Origin: Thiogranum longum
GTDB taxonomy: Bacteria > Pseudomonadota > Gammaproteobacteria > DSM-19610
Assembly: GCF_004339085.1 (NCBI RefSeq)
Contig: NZ_SMFX01000001.1
Span: forward strand, 1,930,242 to 1,994,241
Reading direction: 5' to 3'
DNA length: 64,000 nt
In this document: in pieces, positions 45,204 through 53,819 of the stretch
Layout: every line of letters begins with the position of its first letter
How positions within the stretch are numbered: the first letter of the stretch is position 1
Program-made: the position numbers and the translations under genes
Notes under the pieces: model-generated
Seen by the model: only the letters and a program-made list of their open reading frames with translations
Told to the model about the DNA's origin: nothing
Databases searched by the model: none

Positions 45204-45627
45204 ACACATCCACCGCACGTTGTTGAAAAGAATCCACCAGTGAGTTCGCCACCTGGCTGAACACCGGCCCGACCACCATACTGAGCATGCGGCTGGCAAA
45301 TTCAAACTCGAGATCCAGCGATACCTTGCAACCTTCCTCGCCCAGTGGATCAAAGCGCCAGAAGCCATCGAGCCGTTTAAAGGGACCTTCGACAAGACGC
45401 ATCTGGATCATCTTGTTCTTCTGGATACGGTTGCAGGTGGTAAAGGCTTTCTCTACACCGCCCTTGGACAGCTCGATGGTTGCACGCACTTCGTCTTCCG
45501 TGCGAGACAAAACCCGTGCGCGCTTGCACCAGGGCAAAAACTCGGGGTAAGCCTCGATGTCGTCCACCAGTGCAAACATCTGTGCCGGTGAATAGGGCAC
45601 CAGGGCAGATTTGTTAATTACCGTCAT
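45196..45627 (-). CDS. ratA: RatA-type START-domain (coenzyme Q-binding / toxin) protein
   Basis: The 143-residue protein is a polyketide cyclase/START-fold protein. Its opening VINKSALVPYSPAQMFALVDDIEAYPEFLPWC over adjoining parts and the FKRLDGFWRFDPLGEEGCKVSLDLEFEF region match RatA/PasT and the COQ10 family. In Escherichia coli RatA affects 70S ribosome formation; the COQ10 relatives bind ubiquinone. The ratA gene here is next to smpB's neighbourhood, as in Escherichia coli where smpB-ratA-rnfH are adjacent. Confidence 0.93.
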   Translation of the reverse strand: MTVINKSALVPYSPAQMFALVDDIEAYPEFLPWCKRARVLSRTEDEVRATIELSKGGVEKAFTTCNRIQKNKMIQMRLVEGPFKRLDGFWRFDPLGEEGCKVSLDLEFEFASRMLSMVVGPVFSQVANSLVDSFQQRAVDVYG

Positions 45628-45636
45628 GCGTCACAC

Positions 45637-47064
45637 CTACCCCGCCCGAAACAGGTGTGAGAAATCGACCAGCCCGGTGACATTAAGAAACACGATAATC
45701 ACCGCTACCGGCGTGACATAGCGCACCAGGAAATGCCAGAGCCTGTAAGCCGGTCCGTCACCCATATCGAGTTCCTGCACAGTGTCTTCGCGTCGCATCA
45801 CCCAGGCGCTGAATATGGCAATGGCCAGGCCGCCCAGCGGCAACATGATATTAGCCGTGAGGTAATCCAGCAGGTCAAATATCGTCGACTTCTCGAAAAT
45901 GGAAATGAACGACAACGGATGAAAATCCGCCCAGCGGTTAAATGACAGGATGGTCAGAAGACCAACACCCCAGGTCGCCGCACCGGCATACACCGACGCA
46001 TGCACGCGTGTGACACCCTTGTTTTCCACCAGCCAGGCCACGGCCGGCTCAATCAATGAGATCGCCGAAGTCCAGGCCGCAAACACCAGCAGCACAAAAA
46101 ACAGCGTGCCGAACACCACGCCACCGGTCATATGTCCGAAGGCAATCGGTAACGTCTGGAATATCAGCCCCGGGCCGACACCCGGTTCCAGCCCGTTGGA
46201 AAACACCAGCGGGAAAATCGCCATACCCGCCAACAGGGCCACCAGCGTATCCAGCAGGGCGATGGTGATACTGGTTCGCGCAATCGAGGCACGCTCCGGC
46301 AGGTAGGAGCCGTACACCATAATGGCGCCCATACCAAGACTGAGCGTGAAGAAGGCATGCCCCATCGCAATCAGCACACCGTTGGCGTCGATCTTGCTGA
46401 AGTCCGGCGTAAACAGGAACCTCAGCCCCTCGTCAAAAGCACCACTGGCCATCGCATAGCCGTCGAGCATAATCAACAATACGAACAACGAAGGCACCAG
46501 GAAACGTACCGCCTGCTCCAGGCCACTTTTCACGCCCCGCGCCACCACGATCATAGTCATCACCATGAAAATGGTATGCCACGCCAACAGCCGCTCGGGG
46601 TCTTCGGTTAACTGGATGAAGATACTGCCAACACCCTCTGCCGTTGCACCGCTGAAGGCACCCGCCATGGACCTGAATACGTAGGCCAAAGCCCAGCCCG
46701 CGATTACGCTGTAGTAAGACAGGATCAGAAAACCCGCCGCCACACCGGCCCAGCCCACCCAGCGCCAGGCATGGTTGGCATTGGCCTCTGCAGCCAGGGC
46801 GCGCATGGTGTTGATCGGGCTCTGCCGACCACGCCGCCCGAGCATAACCTCGGCCATCATGATCGGAATGCCGATCAATGCGATACAGGCCAGGTACACC
46901 AGCACAAAAGCGCCGCCTCCGTGTTCCCCGGCAATATAGGGGAACTTCCAGATATTACCCAGGCCGACGGCTGAACCCGTCGCCGCCAGCACAAAGGCAA
47001 GGCGGCTGGACCAGCTGCCGTGTATGGATTTTCTTGGTGGTGTCATAACCTGTCCTGTCGACAT
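45637..47064 (-). CDS. sodium-dependent transporter (NSS/SNF family)
   Basis: The 475-residue protein matches bacterial neurotransmitter:sodium symporters such as LeuT and MhsT. The first helix has the family signature [24 protein letters not shown] over adjoining parts, followed by GGGAFVLVY and [13 protein letters not shown]. It has about 11-12 helices. The substrate is probably an amino acid but cannot be specified. It is inserted between ratA-rnfH and smpB, a pair usually adjacent. Confidence 0.92.
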   Translation of the reverse strand: MSTGQVMTPPRKSIHGSWSSRLAFVLAATGSAVGLGNIWKFPYIAGEHGGGAFVLVYLACIALIGIPIMMAEVMLGRRGRQSPINTMRALAAEANANHAWRWVGWAGVAAGFLILSYYSVIAGWALAYVFRSMAGAFSGATAEGVGSIFIQLTEDPERLLAWHTIFMVMTMIVVARGVKSGLEQAVRFLVPSLFVLLIMLDGYAMASGAFDEGLRFLFTPDFSKIDANGVLIAMGHAFFTLSLGMGAIMVYGSYLPERASIARTSITIALLDTLVALLAGMAIFPLVFSNGLEPGVGPGLIFQTLPIAFGHMTGGVVFGTLFFVLLVFAAWTSAISLIEPAVAWLVENKGVTRVHASVYAGAATWGVGLLTILSFNRWADFHPLSFISIFEKSTIFDLLDYLTANIMLPLGGLAIAIFSAWVMRREDTVQELDMGDGPAYRLWHFLVRYVTPVAVIIVFLNVTGLVDFSHLFRAG

Positions 47065-47153
47065 CGTTGCGCCTGATTGTCCGGAATATCCGTATCCGGC
47101 TCAAGCCTTTAAATCAATGCCGACGCGCGCTACGACATGCGTATAATGCGCGC

Positions 47154-47642
47154 ATGGCAAAATCCGGCAAAAAGAAAACCAAATCCGGCGCGAGCAGCAG
47201 CACCATCGCGCTCAATAAAAAAGCGCGTCATGACTATACCCTCACCGACCGGCTGGAAGCCGGAATTGCGCTGGAGGGCTGGGAGGCCAAAAGCCTGCGC
47301 GCCGGCAAAGTGCAGATGGTGGACAGCTACATCCTGCTCAAGAACAACGAGGCCTACCTGTTCGGCTGCCTGATCACTCCGCTGCCGACTGCCTCCACCC
47401 ACATCAAGCCCGACCCGCGCCGCAGCCGCAAGCTGCTGATGCACCGCCACGAAATCGACCGGCTGATTGGCGCTGTGGAACGTAAGGGCTTTTCACTTAT
47501 CCCCACTGCCATGTACTGGAAACGCGGTCGCGCCAAACTTGAAATCGCGCTCGCCAAGGGCAAGAAAGAGCACGACAAGCGCACCACCATAAAAGACCGT
47601 GACTGGCAGCGTGACAAACAGCGTCTGATGAAAGGACGCTAG
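47154..47642 (+). CDS. smpB: SsrA-binding protein SmpB
   Basis: The 162-residue protein binds tmRNA and brings it to stalled ribosomes. The OB-fold core is intact ([50 protein letters not shown], and [27 protein letters not shown] over adjoining parts). The basic C-terminal tail ([15 protein letters not shown]) enters the ribosome. The ATG at 47154 gives the family length; a 29-codon upstream extension is unrelated. A decayed second copy of its 3' end lies at 48923-48991, beyond the next gene. Confidence 0.97.
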   Translation: MAKSGKKKTKSGASSSTIALNKKARHDYTLTDRLEAGIALEGWEAKSLRAGKVQMVDSYILLKNNEAYLFGCLITPLPTASTHIKPDPRRSRKLLMHRHEIDRLIGAVERKGFSLIPTAMYWKRGRAKLEIALAKGKKEHDKRTTIKDRDWQRDKQRLMKGR

Positions 47643-47652
47643 GGCTTCAGGC

Positions 47653-48903
47653 ATGGAACACCTGACTGAACTCGGCATTGCGCTGGCGATCGGCTTGCTG
47701 GTCGGCATCGAACGCGGCTGGACAGAACGTAGCGCCGAGGAAGGCAGTCGCATCGCCGGTATCCGCACCTTCGGACTGCTGGGCCTGCTGGGCGGGCTGT
47801 GGGCGCTGCTGGCCGAAGACATGGGCGATATCCTGCTCGGTATTTCATTCCTCTCGCTAACCGGTATCCTGATTGCCGGCTACTGGCGCGAACGCCAGAC
47901 TGACCATGACCTTGGTATAACGACGCTGGTTGCCGCCCTGATAACCTTTGCACTGGGCGCGCTGGCGATTCGCGGCCAGATCCACATCGCTATCAGCGGC
48001 GCTGTCGTCACCGTTACCCTGCTGAGCCTGAAGCCGGTATTGCACGGCTGGCTGCGCCGACTGGAACCGGAAGCGTTTTATGCTGCCTTGAAACTGTTAC
48101 TGATATCAGTTGTTCTGTTGCCCGCATTGCCGAACCAGGGCTATGGCCCGTGGCAAGCATTCAATCCCTACCAGGTGTGGTGGATGGTCGTACTCATCGC
48201 CGGCCTGTCGTTTGCCGGCTACCTGGCCATGAAACTGGTCGGTGCCAGGCGCGGCATTATCCTGACCGGGCTGTTCGGCGGCGTGGTGTCATCGACCGCG
48301 ACGACACTTACCTTCTCGCGGCTCGCCCGGCAAATCGACATGGGGCGCGTGCTGTCTGTCGGCGCGCTGATCGCTTCGGCCACCATGTTCCCGCGGGTGC
48401 TGATCGAAGTCAGCATCATCAACCCGGCCCTGCTGCCTCATCTTGCAGCACCTCTTGGCCTGATCACCCTCGTGGCCGCCGGCTACAGTGCCTGGCTGTG
48501 GCACGGTACCGGCAACTCCGGTGACGCGGCAGCACTCCGCCTTGAAAACCCCTTGCAGCTCAAATCGGCACTGCAATTTGGCCTGCTGCTGGCAGCGATC
48601 ATGATACTGGCCGAGGCGTCCCGCGCCTGGCTGGGCGAGACCGGTATCTACCTGCTGGCAGCCATCTCGGGGCTGGCCGATGTGGATGCCATCACCCTGT
48701 CGCTGGCCAACATGGCGCGAGCAGACCTGGCTGCAGACGTCGCCAGCCGCGCCATTCTGCTTGCCACGCTGGTCAATACACTCGTAAAGGGCATACTGGT
48801 TTTTGTCATCGCCGGCGGCAGTATGGCGAAACATTTTGCGCCCGGACTTGTCCTGACACTTGCAGCTGGCGCAGGCGGCCTGTATCTGATTCAGGCCGCC
48901 TGA
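47653..48903 (+). CDS. MgtC/SapB and DUF4010 domain membrane protein
   Basis: The 416-residue protein starts with an MgtC/SapB-type domain (LTELGIALAIGLLVGIERGW, then GIRTFGLLGLLGGLWALL) and continues into a DUF4010 domain of about 280 residues (GARRGIILTGLFGGVVSSTATTLTFS over adjoining parts, and ISGLADVDAITLSLANMA). About 12 membrane helices are likely. The function is not established; MgtC-type domains occur in proteins linked to Mg or stress. The gene begins 10 bases after smpB and ends just before a run of 11 Gs and a truncated smpB tail. Confidence 0.88.
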   Translation: MEHLTELGIALAIGLLVGIERGWTERSAEEGSRIAGIRTFGLLGLLGGLWALLAEDMGDILLGISFLSLTGILIAGYWRERQTDHDLGITTLVAALITFALGALAIRGQIHIAISGAVVTVTLLSLKPVLHGWLRRLEPEAFYAALKLLLISVVLLPALPNQGYGPWQAFNPYQVWWMVVLIAGLSFAGYLAMKLVGARRGIILTGLFGGVVSSTATTLTFSRLARQIDMGRVLSVGALIASATMFPRVLIEVSIINPALLPHLAAPLGLITLVAAGYSAWLWHGTGNSGDAAALRLENPLQLKSALQFGLLLAAIMILAEASRAWLGETGIYLLAAISGLADVDAITLSLANMARADLAADVASRAILLATLVNTLVKGILVFVIAGGSMAKHFAPGLVLTLAAGAGGLYLIQAA

Positions 48904-48907
48904 ACCT

Positions 48908-48918
48908 GGGGGGGGGGG
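48908..48918 (+). repeat. G11 homopolymer tract
   Basis: Eleven consecutive G residues begin four bases after the TGA stop of the DUF4010 gene. It is the longest homopolymer I noticed in the window. It is intergenic, about 145 bases ahead of the lectin start, between the DUF4010 stop and the smpB remnant. Confidence 0.9.
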
Positions 48919-48922
48919 TTGC

Positions 48923-48991
48923 AAGGGCTCGCTTATCCCCACCGCCATGTACTGGAAGCACGACAAACAGCGCATTCTAAAGGAGCGCTAG
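48923..48991 (+). pseudogene. decayed duplicate of the smpB 3' end
   Basis: In the frame ending at TAG (48989-48991) this piece reads [12 protein letters not shown] then HDKQRILKER and stop. The real SmpB reads [13 protein letters not shown] and ends DKQRLMKGR. The copy has lost one codon near its start and about 23 codons in the middle, in frame. Differences include synonymous changes (CCC ACC for CCC ACT, AAG for AAA) and a different ending ILKER, so it may derive from a foreign smpB allele. It lacks a start and cannot be functional. Confidence 0.85.
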
Positions 48992-49064
48992 TCGGCTCAC
49001 TTCGAAATATGTTCTATAGTCTATAGTTTAGTGGCATGCCGTCAGCTCACGACAGAGAGTACCG

Positions 49065-49985
49065 ATGAACAAGACTCGTCAGGCATGGCATTTCGTCCCT
49101 CCCATATTAATTGTTGTGCTGTTAGTAATGATGTTTGACCACTCATACGCCCAGAAGCTCCCAACTGCCCCTGACAATCGTTCAGAAACCGAGGACACCG
49201 GTGAGACCGGCCCCGCCGAGAACGGCTGCCGCAAGTACAAATTGGCTGCAAAGGGCGAGATGCCCAGTGGAATTTCCCTTGGCTCACTCGATGATCCATC
49301 CAACATCACCCTGAGTGGCACCGCATCGATGAGCGACCGGACAATCACACTCACAGACAATCTTGGTCAGTCGGGTGGTGCCTTTTATGCGTGCAAAATA
49401 GAGCTGGGCGGCAATGCCTCGTTCAGCACATCGTTTCAATTCCGCATTTCGCAACCGATGGGGGCCACAGACAACGACAAGATTCAGGGCGCCGACGGTA
49501 TTGCTTTTGTCGTACAGACCTCGTCGGCAAAAATTGGCGGGTACGGCGGCGGCCTCGGTTTACAGGGTCTTGAACCCAGCCTGGGTGTCGAATTCGATAC
49601 CTGGACGAATGGCTGGGATGCAGACGGGAACCATATCGGCATTGATGTTAACGGAGACCTGACTTCAGCACTTGCGCTGCCGGTTCCGACACCGATGAAT
49701 AACGGTGCAGTCTGGCGGGCCTGGGTCGACTACGATGGCATAGGCAAGCAACTCAGCGTCCGTTTATCGAATGGTCAGAACCTGACCCACAGGCTCGACC
49801 TGGAAGCCCTGTTGCAGTCACGCGAGGCATACGTCGGTTTTACATCGGGTACCGGTTCGGCGGGCAACCTGCATCAAATTCTGTCCTGGGATTTTATCGG
49901 GCAATTTGCACCGGACCGGTTTCAGCCGGGAACACCCTCTGAAAGTCACTCCGCACAAGGTGCCAGCGCAGAGGAAACCTATTGA
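49065..49985 (+). CDS. secreted legume-lectin (L-type) domain protein
   Basis: The 306-residue protein has a signal peptide (hydrophobic PPILIVVLLVMMF, likely cleavage after SYA at about residue 29) and one L-type lectin domain (about residues 55-280). The metal and sugar-binding core is well kept: ADGIAFVVQ, GGYGGGLGLQGL and GVEFDTWTN, then DADGNHIGIDV, which holds the Glu, Asp, Asn, Asp and His positions used for Mn and Ca in plant lectins. A short polar tail follows. It should be secreted and bind a glycan. Its stop overlaps the start of the next gene (TGATG), so the two are translated together. Confidence 0.85.
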   Translation: MNKTRQAWHFVPPILIVVLLVMMFDHSYAQKLPTAPDNRSETEDTGETGPAENGCRKYKLAAKGEMPSGISLGSLDDPSNITLSGTASMSDRTITLTDNLGQSGGAFYACKIELGGNASFSTSFQFRISQPMGATDNDKIQGADGIAFVVQTSSAKIGGYGGGLGLQGLEPSLGVEFDTWTNGWDADGNHIGIDVNGDLTSALALPVPTPMNNGAVWRAWVDYDGIGKQLSVRLSNGQNLTHRLDLEALLQSREAYVGFTSGTGSAGNLHQILSWDFIGQFAPDRFQPGTPSESHSAQGASAEETY

Positions 49986-52900
49986 TGCTATTCAGGCAGG
50001 CATTAATGGCCTTTCCCGGTAAAACACTGCTGGCGCTGCTTGTCAGCGCCGGGCTGGTGTTTTTATCACCATTGATAGCGGCAGATGACAGCCCCGTACA
50101 ACCGGTTAAAAAAACCATTAAACCACCGGCCAGTTATTCACTGAACGAGTTCCTGGGCTTGTGGGAATCCGGGAAGAACAACGATCCCATCGCACTCGTA
50201 CCACAGGACCCCGAAGTTGAAGCTTTCATCTACCGTATTGAGGCCCATACCAACAAACGGATCTGGAAGGGGACGTATACACCTTTTCAAGCAGGCGATA
50301 TTCGTCGCGAGCATGAAGGTGATATCGAACTCAAGTACACGCCAACGGCCGACGAGATCAACCCGGAGATTCCCGAGTGGGCAAGAAAGCAGGTTGCAGG
50401 GACATTAACGTGGAGCCTGCAGCTCAGTAAACCACCGCAATGCGGCCAGCCATCACTACTCGCCAAATGGTACCCGGGCGAAGTGCGGTGGAGTGATGGC
50501 GACGCGACCACAGAACGACGCGCCTGGGTAGCGGGAGAAGGAAAACCTCGCGGGGGGACAATTCGAAAAATTAAACTGGAAATGCCGGATGCCCTCGCCA
50601 GCAGTGTGCTGTTGCTAAGGCTGCCGCTTCAGACCGACGCCCTGCAACGCCCTCTTGAAGGGCTGGTTGAAGGACAGCTGTTCCATGTTGATGTGTACCT
50701 GCCGTACAAGGTCGCCAGGGCACAGGGTGAAAACCTGTCTGTTTCGGTCAGGGGCCAGGACGGTGGCCTGACCGGCACCCTCCAGTTGAAGTCCGGCGCC
50801 ATGCGCAAAGGACGGCCGGTTCACTACACACACTACGTACCGGCCATGATGGGTGACAACCCGACATTTGCCTCCCAGTCCTACCTGAATGAAATCGGCA
50901 ACCACTGGCAACGACTGGACCTGGATTTGATAAACGGCGAGGTCGTCAAGTTCAGTTTTGGTGAGGCCATGGAGCGGGTTCGTGTCTACAAAACACCTCT
51001 GAAGCGCAAGCTCGCAAGATACATGGAATCCATCCCCCGCCTGCGCGGCCTTTTCTCAGAGGAGATGACCAGCCCGGTAACACTTAAACCGGCCAAAGAA
51101 TCTGCCCACACCAAATTGCAGATGTTGAAGAACATGGATTCCATCGTACATAACCCGACCATGCCCGAATATCTACGGCTCGAAGTGGCGGAACGCTACC
51201 AGCCCCTGCTGAACCATGACTACAGACTTCAGCTCCCGCGCGAGATCTATATCCACGGGACACCCTACCCGGCTGCTGGCAAAATCGAGGACGATTACAC
51301 TCGCCTGGGGAAAAATTTACGCAGCGGTTATTACGATAACGTGGTGTGGACCGGCCACTACGAAATGAACACCATTACTGTAAATGTCAGCTGGCTGCAG
51401 AAAAAGAAAATACGCAATGCACTGAACGCATTTCATAAAGATATTACCTATGCGCTCTACGACTGGACGCTGGAAAACGCTGCACTGGGCATACCGAATA
51501 CCCATATCAGTTTTGGCAACTTCGGTGAGCTATACAGCATCTTCAGCGGGAATGACCCTTACGGGAAAAAACTGGGCCAGTCGGAGCGGCTGAGAATCGC
51601 CAGCAGTGTATTCTTTTCTTCACTTCTCGACTGGTCACAGGGAAAGTACATTGATCATCTCAGCGAAAACACATCGGCGAAACATGATCTGCAACAAAAG
51701 CGGAAATTCGAACACGAAGTCATCGACCATCAATTAAAAGCCATAAAACAGAAAAAGGCACTGGAAGGGAGAATGCCGTCCTCGGTGTCCAGCGAAAAGC
51801 TTGCTATTGCAGAACCCGTGTTAGCCAGCCAGCCGATTGATAACAACAGCCTCCCACCCGTGCGATGCGGCGTTCCCGACACCCCGGATTCATCAAACCT
51901 GCCACAACACGACCCGTCCGACCTGAACGCCGTCAAAGCCATGTATGGCGAGAACGCAAACTATGACACGGGGCAGACGCCTGAATGGACACCGCAACAA
52001 TTCCAGACCTGTAACCAGGGCGCCATTGCCATTGGACATGCTGAACAAACGGGCAATCACCTTAACGAATTTTCCGCATTGAAAGTGCTGGTCGAGGCGG
52101 GTGAAATATCCTTCGATGACGTTAAACCCTCTTACGCCAGCCACCCCATGGTAAATGGCTGGAAAGAAGATTATTCCATCGCCCTGATACACGCTATGGA
52201 GGGCGAAACATTACAGCTCCCGAACGGAAAACTATTGTCCAATGAGGCATTGGCCACGTGGCGTAAAAACGGCTGGCGTATCAAACAGGTCGTTAACGTA
52301 AAAAACAGCGACTATCTACATGCAGTAGATGTACAGAAGTTTACCCGTAATGCCGAGGGTTGCATTATCGATGTCGAGTTTGGTGACAGCGCCTATGGCC
52401 GGCGCATCAGTATGCCGGTAAGGGACTTTGATGATTTAAAGGCCGATTACCCCCTGCTGTTGTACCGCTTTAAAGATAAAGACGGCAACCCCGCCGGGAC
52501 AGGAAAAACCAGGCTCTCCAAAAAAAGCCCACTGGATTCAACCGCAGATAGCCACAGCGAGGGACGCATCCCCAAAACCTCAAACAAACGCTCCGATCCG
52601 GAAAGCTGGATATATACGCATAAAAGGGATTTGAAACCCATCGTGGAGGATTTCTATAAAGGGAAAGACGAACCTGTCCCGCCACTGCACGTGACCCAAT
52701 TGAGCGGATTCAAGGGCATTATCAAGGATCGTTATCTTACGCTGACCAATGGCGCCAATTTCAGCCGTGAAGGCATTGGGGTCTCGCGGGTCGGACGGTA
52801 TGCGATTCGCGTGAGAAAGGGCAGCGAAGGATATGTGGAACTGGTGCCTTCGGGTAACGCAACCGGGCTGGTGGCCATTTACTGGAAAGATGGCATCGGC

Positions 52901-53014
52901 AACGGCACCCGAAACACGGCAAGAATCCCTGCCAAACACCTGGAGTATTTTGACCCCGGTACCGGCCCGGGGACAGAAGCCTGGAAGGCTATTCCGCAGC
53001 CACCAGGAAACTAG
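49985..53014 (+). CDS. large secreted protein with papain-like Cys-His-Asp region
   Basis: I do not recognise the whole 1009-residue protein. It has a signal peptide (LLALLVSAGLVFLSPLIAA). An N-terminal region of about 300 residues looks beta-rich, then a helical region of about 260 residues ends in a charged stretch (KQKKALEGR). A proline/serine linker follows near residues 610-640. Residues 640-850 resemble a papain-like fold: FQTCNQGAIAIG offers Cys676, SDYLHAVDV offers His779 and EFGDSAYG offers Asp801, the order seen in papain-fold peptidases and deamidase toxins. About 140 C-terminal residues form one more domain. It is coupled to the lectin gene. No immunity-like gene follows; ssrA does. 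Confidence 0.7.
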   Translation: MLFRQALMAFPGKTLLALLVSAGLVFLSPLIAADDSPVQPVKKTIKPPASYSLNEFLGLWESGKNNDPIALVPQDPEVEAFIYRIEAHTNKRIWKGTYTPFQAGDIRREHEGDIELKYTPTADEINPEIPEWARKQVAGTLTWSLQLSKPPQCGQPSLLAKWYPGEVRWSDGDATTERRAWVAGEGKPRGGTIRKIKLEMPDALASSVLLLRLPLQTDALQRPLEGLVEGQLFHVDVYLPYKVARAQGENLSVSVRGQDGGLTGTLQLKSGAMRKGRPVHYTHYVPAMMGDNPTFASQSYLNEIGNHWQRLDLDLINGEVVKFSFGEAMERVRVYKTPLKRKLARYMESIPRLRGLFSEEMTSPVTLKPAKESAHTKLQMLKNMDSIVHNPTMPEYLRLEVAERYQPLLNHDYRLQLPREIYIHGTPYPAAGKIEDDYTRLGKNLRSGYYDNVVWTGHYEMNTITVNVSWLQKKKIRNALNAFHKDITYALYDWTLENAALGIPNTHISFGNFGELYSIFSGNDPYGKKLGQSERLRIASSVFFSSLLDWSQGKYIDHLSENTSAKHDLQQKRKFEHEVIDHQLKAIKQKKALEGRMPSSVSSEKLAIAEPVLASQPIDNNSLPPVRCGVPDTPDSSNLPQHDPSDLNAVKAMYGENANYDTGQTPEWTPQQFQTCNQGAIAIGHAEQTGNHLNEFSALKVLVEAGEISFDDVKPSYASHPMVNGWKEDYSIALIHAMEGETLQLPNGKLLSNEALATWRKNGWRIKQVVNVKNSDYLHAVDVQKFTRNAEGCIIDVEFGDSAYGRRISMPVRDFDDLKADYPLLLYRFKDKDGNPAGTGKTRLSKKSPLDSTADSHSEGRIPKTSNKRSDPESWIYTHKRDLKPIVEDFYKGKDEPVPPLHVTQLSGFKGIIKDRYLTLTNGANFSREGIGVSRVGRYAIRVRKGSEGYVELVPSGNATGLVAIYWKDGIGNGTRNTARIPAKHLEYFDPGTGPGTEAWKAIPQPPGN

Positions 53015-53021
53015 CGATTTG

Positions 53022-53030
53022 TGGTATAAT
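53022..53030 (+). promoter_or_regulatory. ssrA promoter, extended -10
   Basis: TGGTATAAT is an extended -10 element with a perfect TATAAT at 53025-53030, ending 16 bases before the mature tmRNA 5' end. No good -35 is visible at the usual spacing; that position lies in the last codons of the upstream gene. The extended -10 may compensate. Confidence 0.7.
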
Positions 53031-53045
53031 GCCCTTGTTCCAAAT

Positions 53046-53409
53046 GGGGGCGACCTGGCTTCGACGTGGGTTGCGAAACCTGAGGTGCATGCCGAGGGAC
53101 AGATTACCTCGTAAATCCAGCTGTAACACTTATAGTTGCCAACGACGACAACTACGCTTTAGCCGCTTAAAAACCGGTGTAAAGCCTTCGGCCCGGCGCG
53201 TGCCTGTACGCCCGGATCACCGGAGTCATCCCATACAGGATCGCGCTGAAACTAGTCCGGGGTGGATGCGCTAAAACCTAATCCGGAATCGCTGTCTGTT
53301 TTCCCTGCCCGTCGGGTAGCAGCCAGTTAAATTTAAAGACGTGGATAAGCATGTAGAGCCAATGGCAGAGGGCTTGCGGACGCGGGTTCGATTCCCGCCG
53401 CCTCCACCA
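53046..53409 (+). ncRNA. ssrA: tmRNA
   Basis: The 364-base one-piece tmRNA rescues stalled ribosomes with SmpB. The acceptor stem pairs GGGGGCG with CGCCTCC (one G-U), the T arm reads GCGGGTTCGATTCCCGC, and CCA is encoded. The tag frame at 53138-53170 reads ANDDNYALAA and then TAA, close to ANDENYALAA of Escherichia coli. The usual opening GGCTTCGACGTGG and the pseudoknot regions are present. It lies about 5.4 kb from smpB. Confidence 0.97.
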
Positions 53410-53414
53410 ACACG

Positions 53415-53447
53415 ATAGCCCTGGCATGATACCAGGGCTATTTTTTT
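53415..53447 (+). terminator. intrinsic terminator of ssrA
   Basis: A perfect 10-bp stem (53415-53424 with 53432-53441), a 7-base loop and a run of seven Ts lie five bases after the tmRNA CCA. The next open frame begins directly at the end of the T run. Confidence 0.95.
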
Positions 53448-53819
53448 ATGGGAGAACCATGGATGGCTTCTTACCGGACAGTTAACAAACTCTCGCCCAC
53501 CGATACAGCCTATATCGCAGGCCTGATTGATGGTGAAGGCACTGTCACCCTGTGCCGGAAGCATTGTAACGAAAACCATCAACTCGCCATCAGTATCAGC
53601 AATACTGAAATCGAACTGCTGGACTATGTTATCAACACCATGGGCGCCGGCAAGATAATGCGTAAACGCACAACAAAACAGCATCACACGCCAAGCTTCA
53701 GTTATGCCATCTAGAACCGTCAGGCGCTAGCCCTGCCGGGACAGGTTTTACCGTATCTGAGAAAGTTAAAGGGAGTGCCGGTACTGCTCGTCACAACACT
53801 GATTCATTGTTCTTACTGA
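53448..53819 (+). pseudogene. broken LAGLIDADG homing endonuclease
   Basis: The frame has the endonuclease motif AYIAGLIDGEGTVTL and, further on, LLDYVINTMGAGKI, both typical of the N-terminal half of a LAGLIDADG enzyme. An in-frame TAG at 53712 follows FSYAI, where relatives usually have a tryptophan codon (TGG). The frame then continues with NRQALALPGQVLPYLRKLKG, again family-like, before it degenerates and stops at 53819. So it is inactivated by a nonsense change and a shortened C-terminus. A likely former start is 53463, with GGAG upstream. It sits just after the ssrA terminator. Confidence 0.8.

Noticed and set aside
52430-52520. P-loop-like GTGKT in the 1009-residue protein (PAGTGKTR)
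   Set aside because: It sits in a low-complexity linker after the papain-like region, with no Walker B or nucleotide-binding fold around it.
53046-53409. Group I intron inside ssrA
   Set aside because: The tmRNA is continuous and normal in length; only a nearby endonuclease remnant exists.
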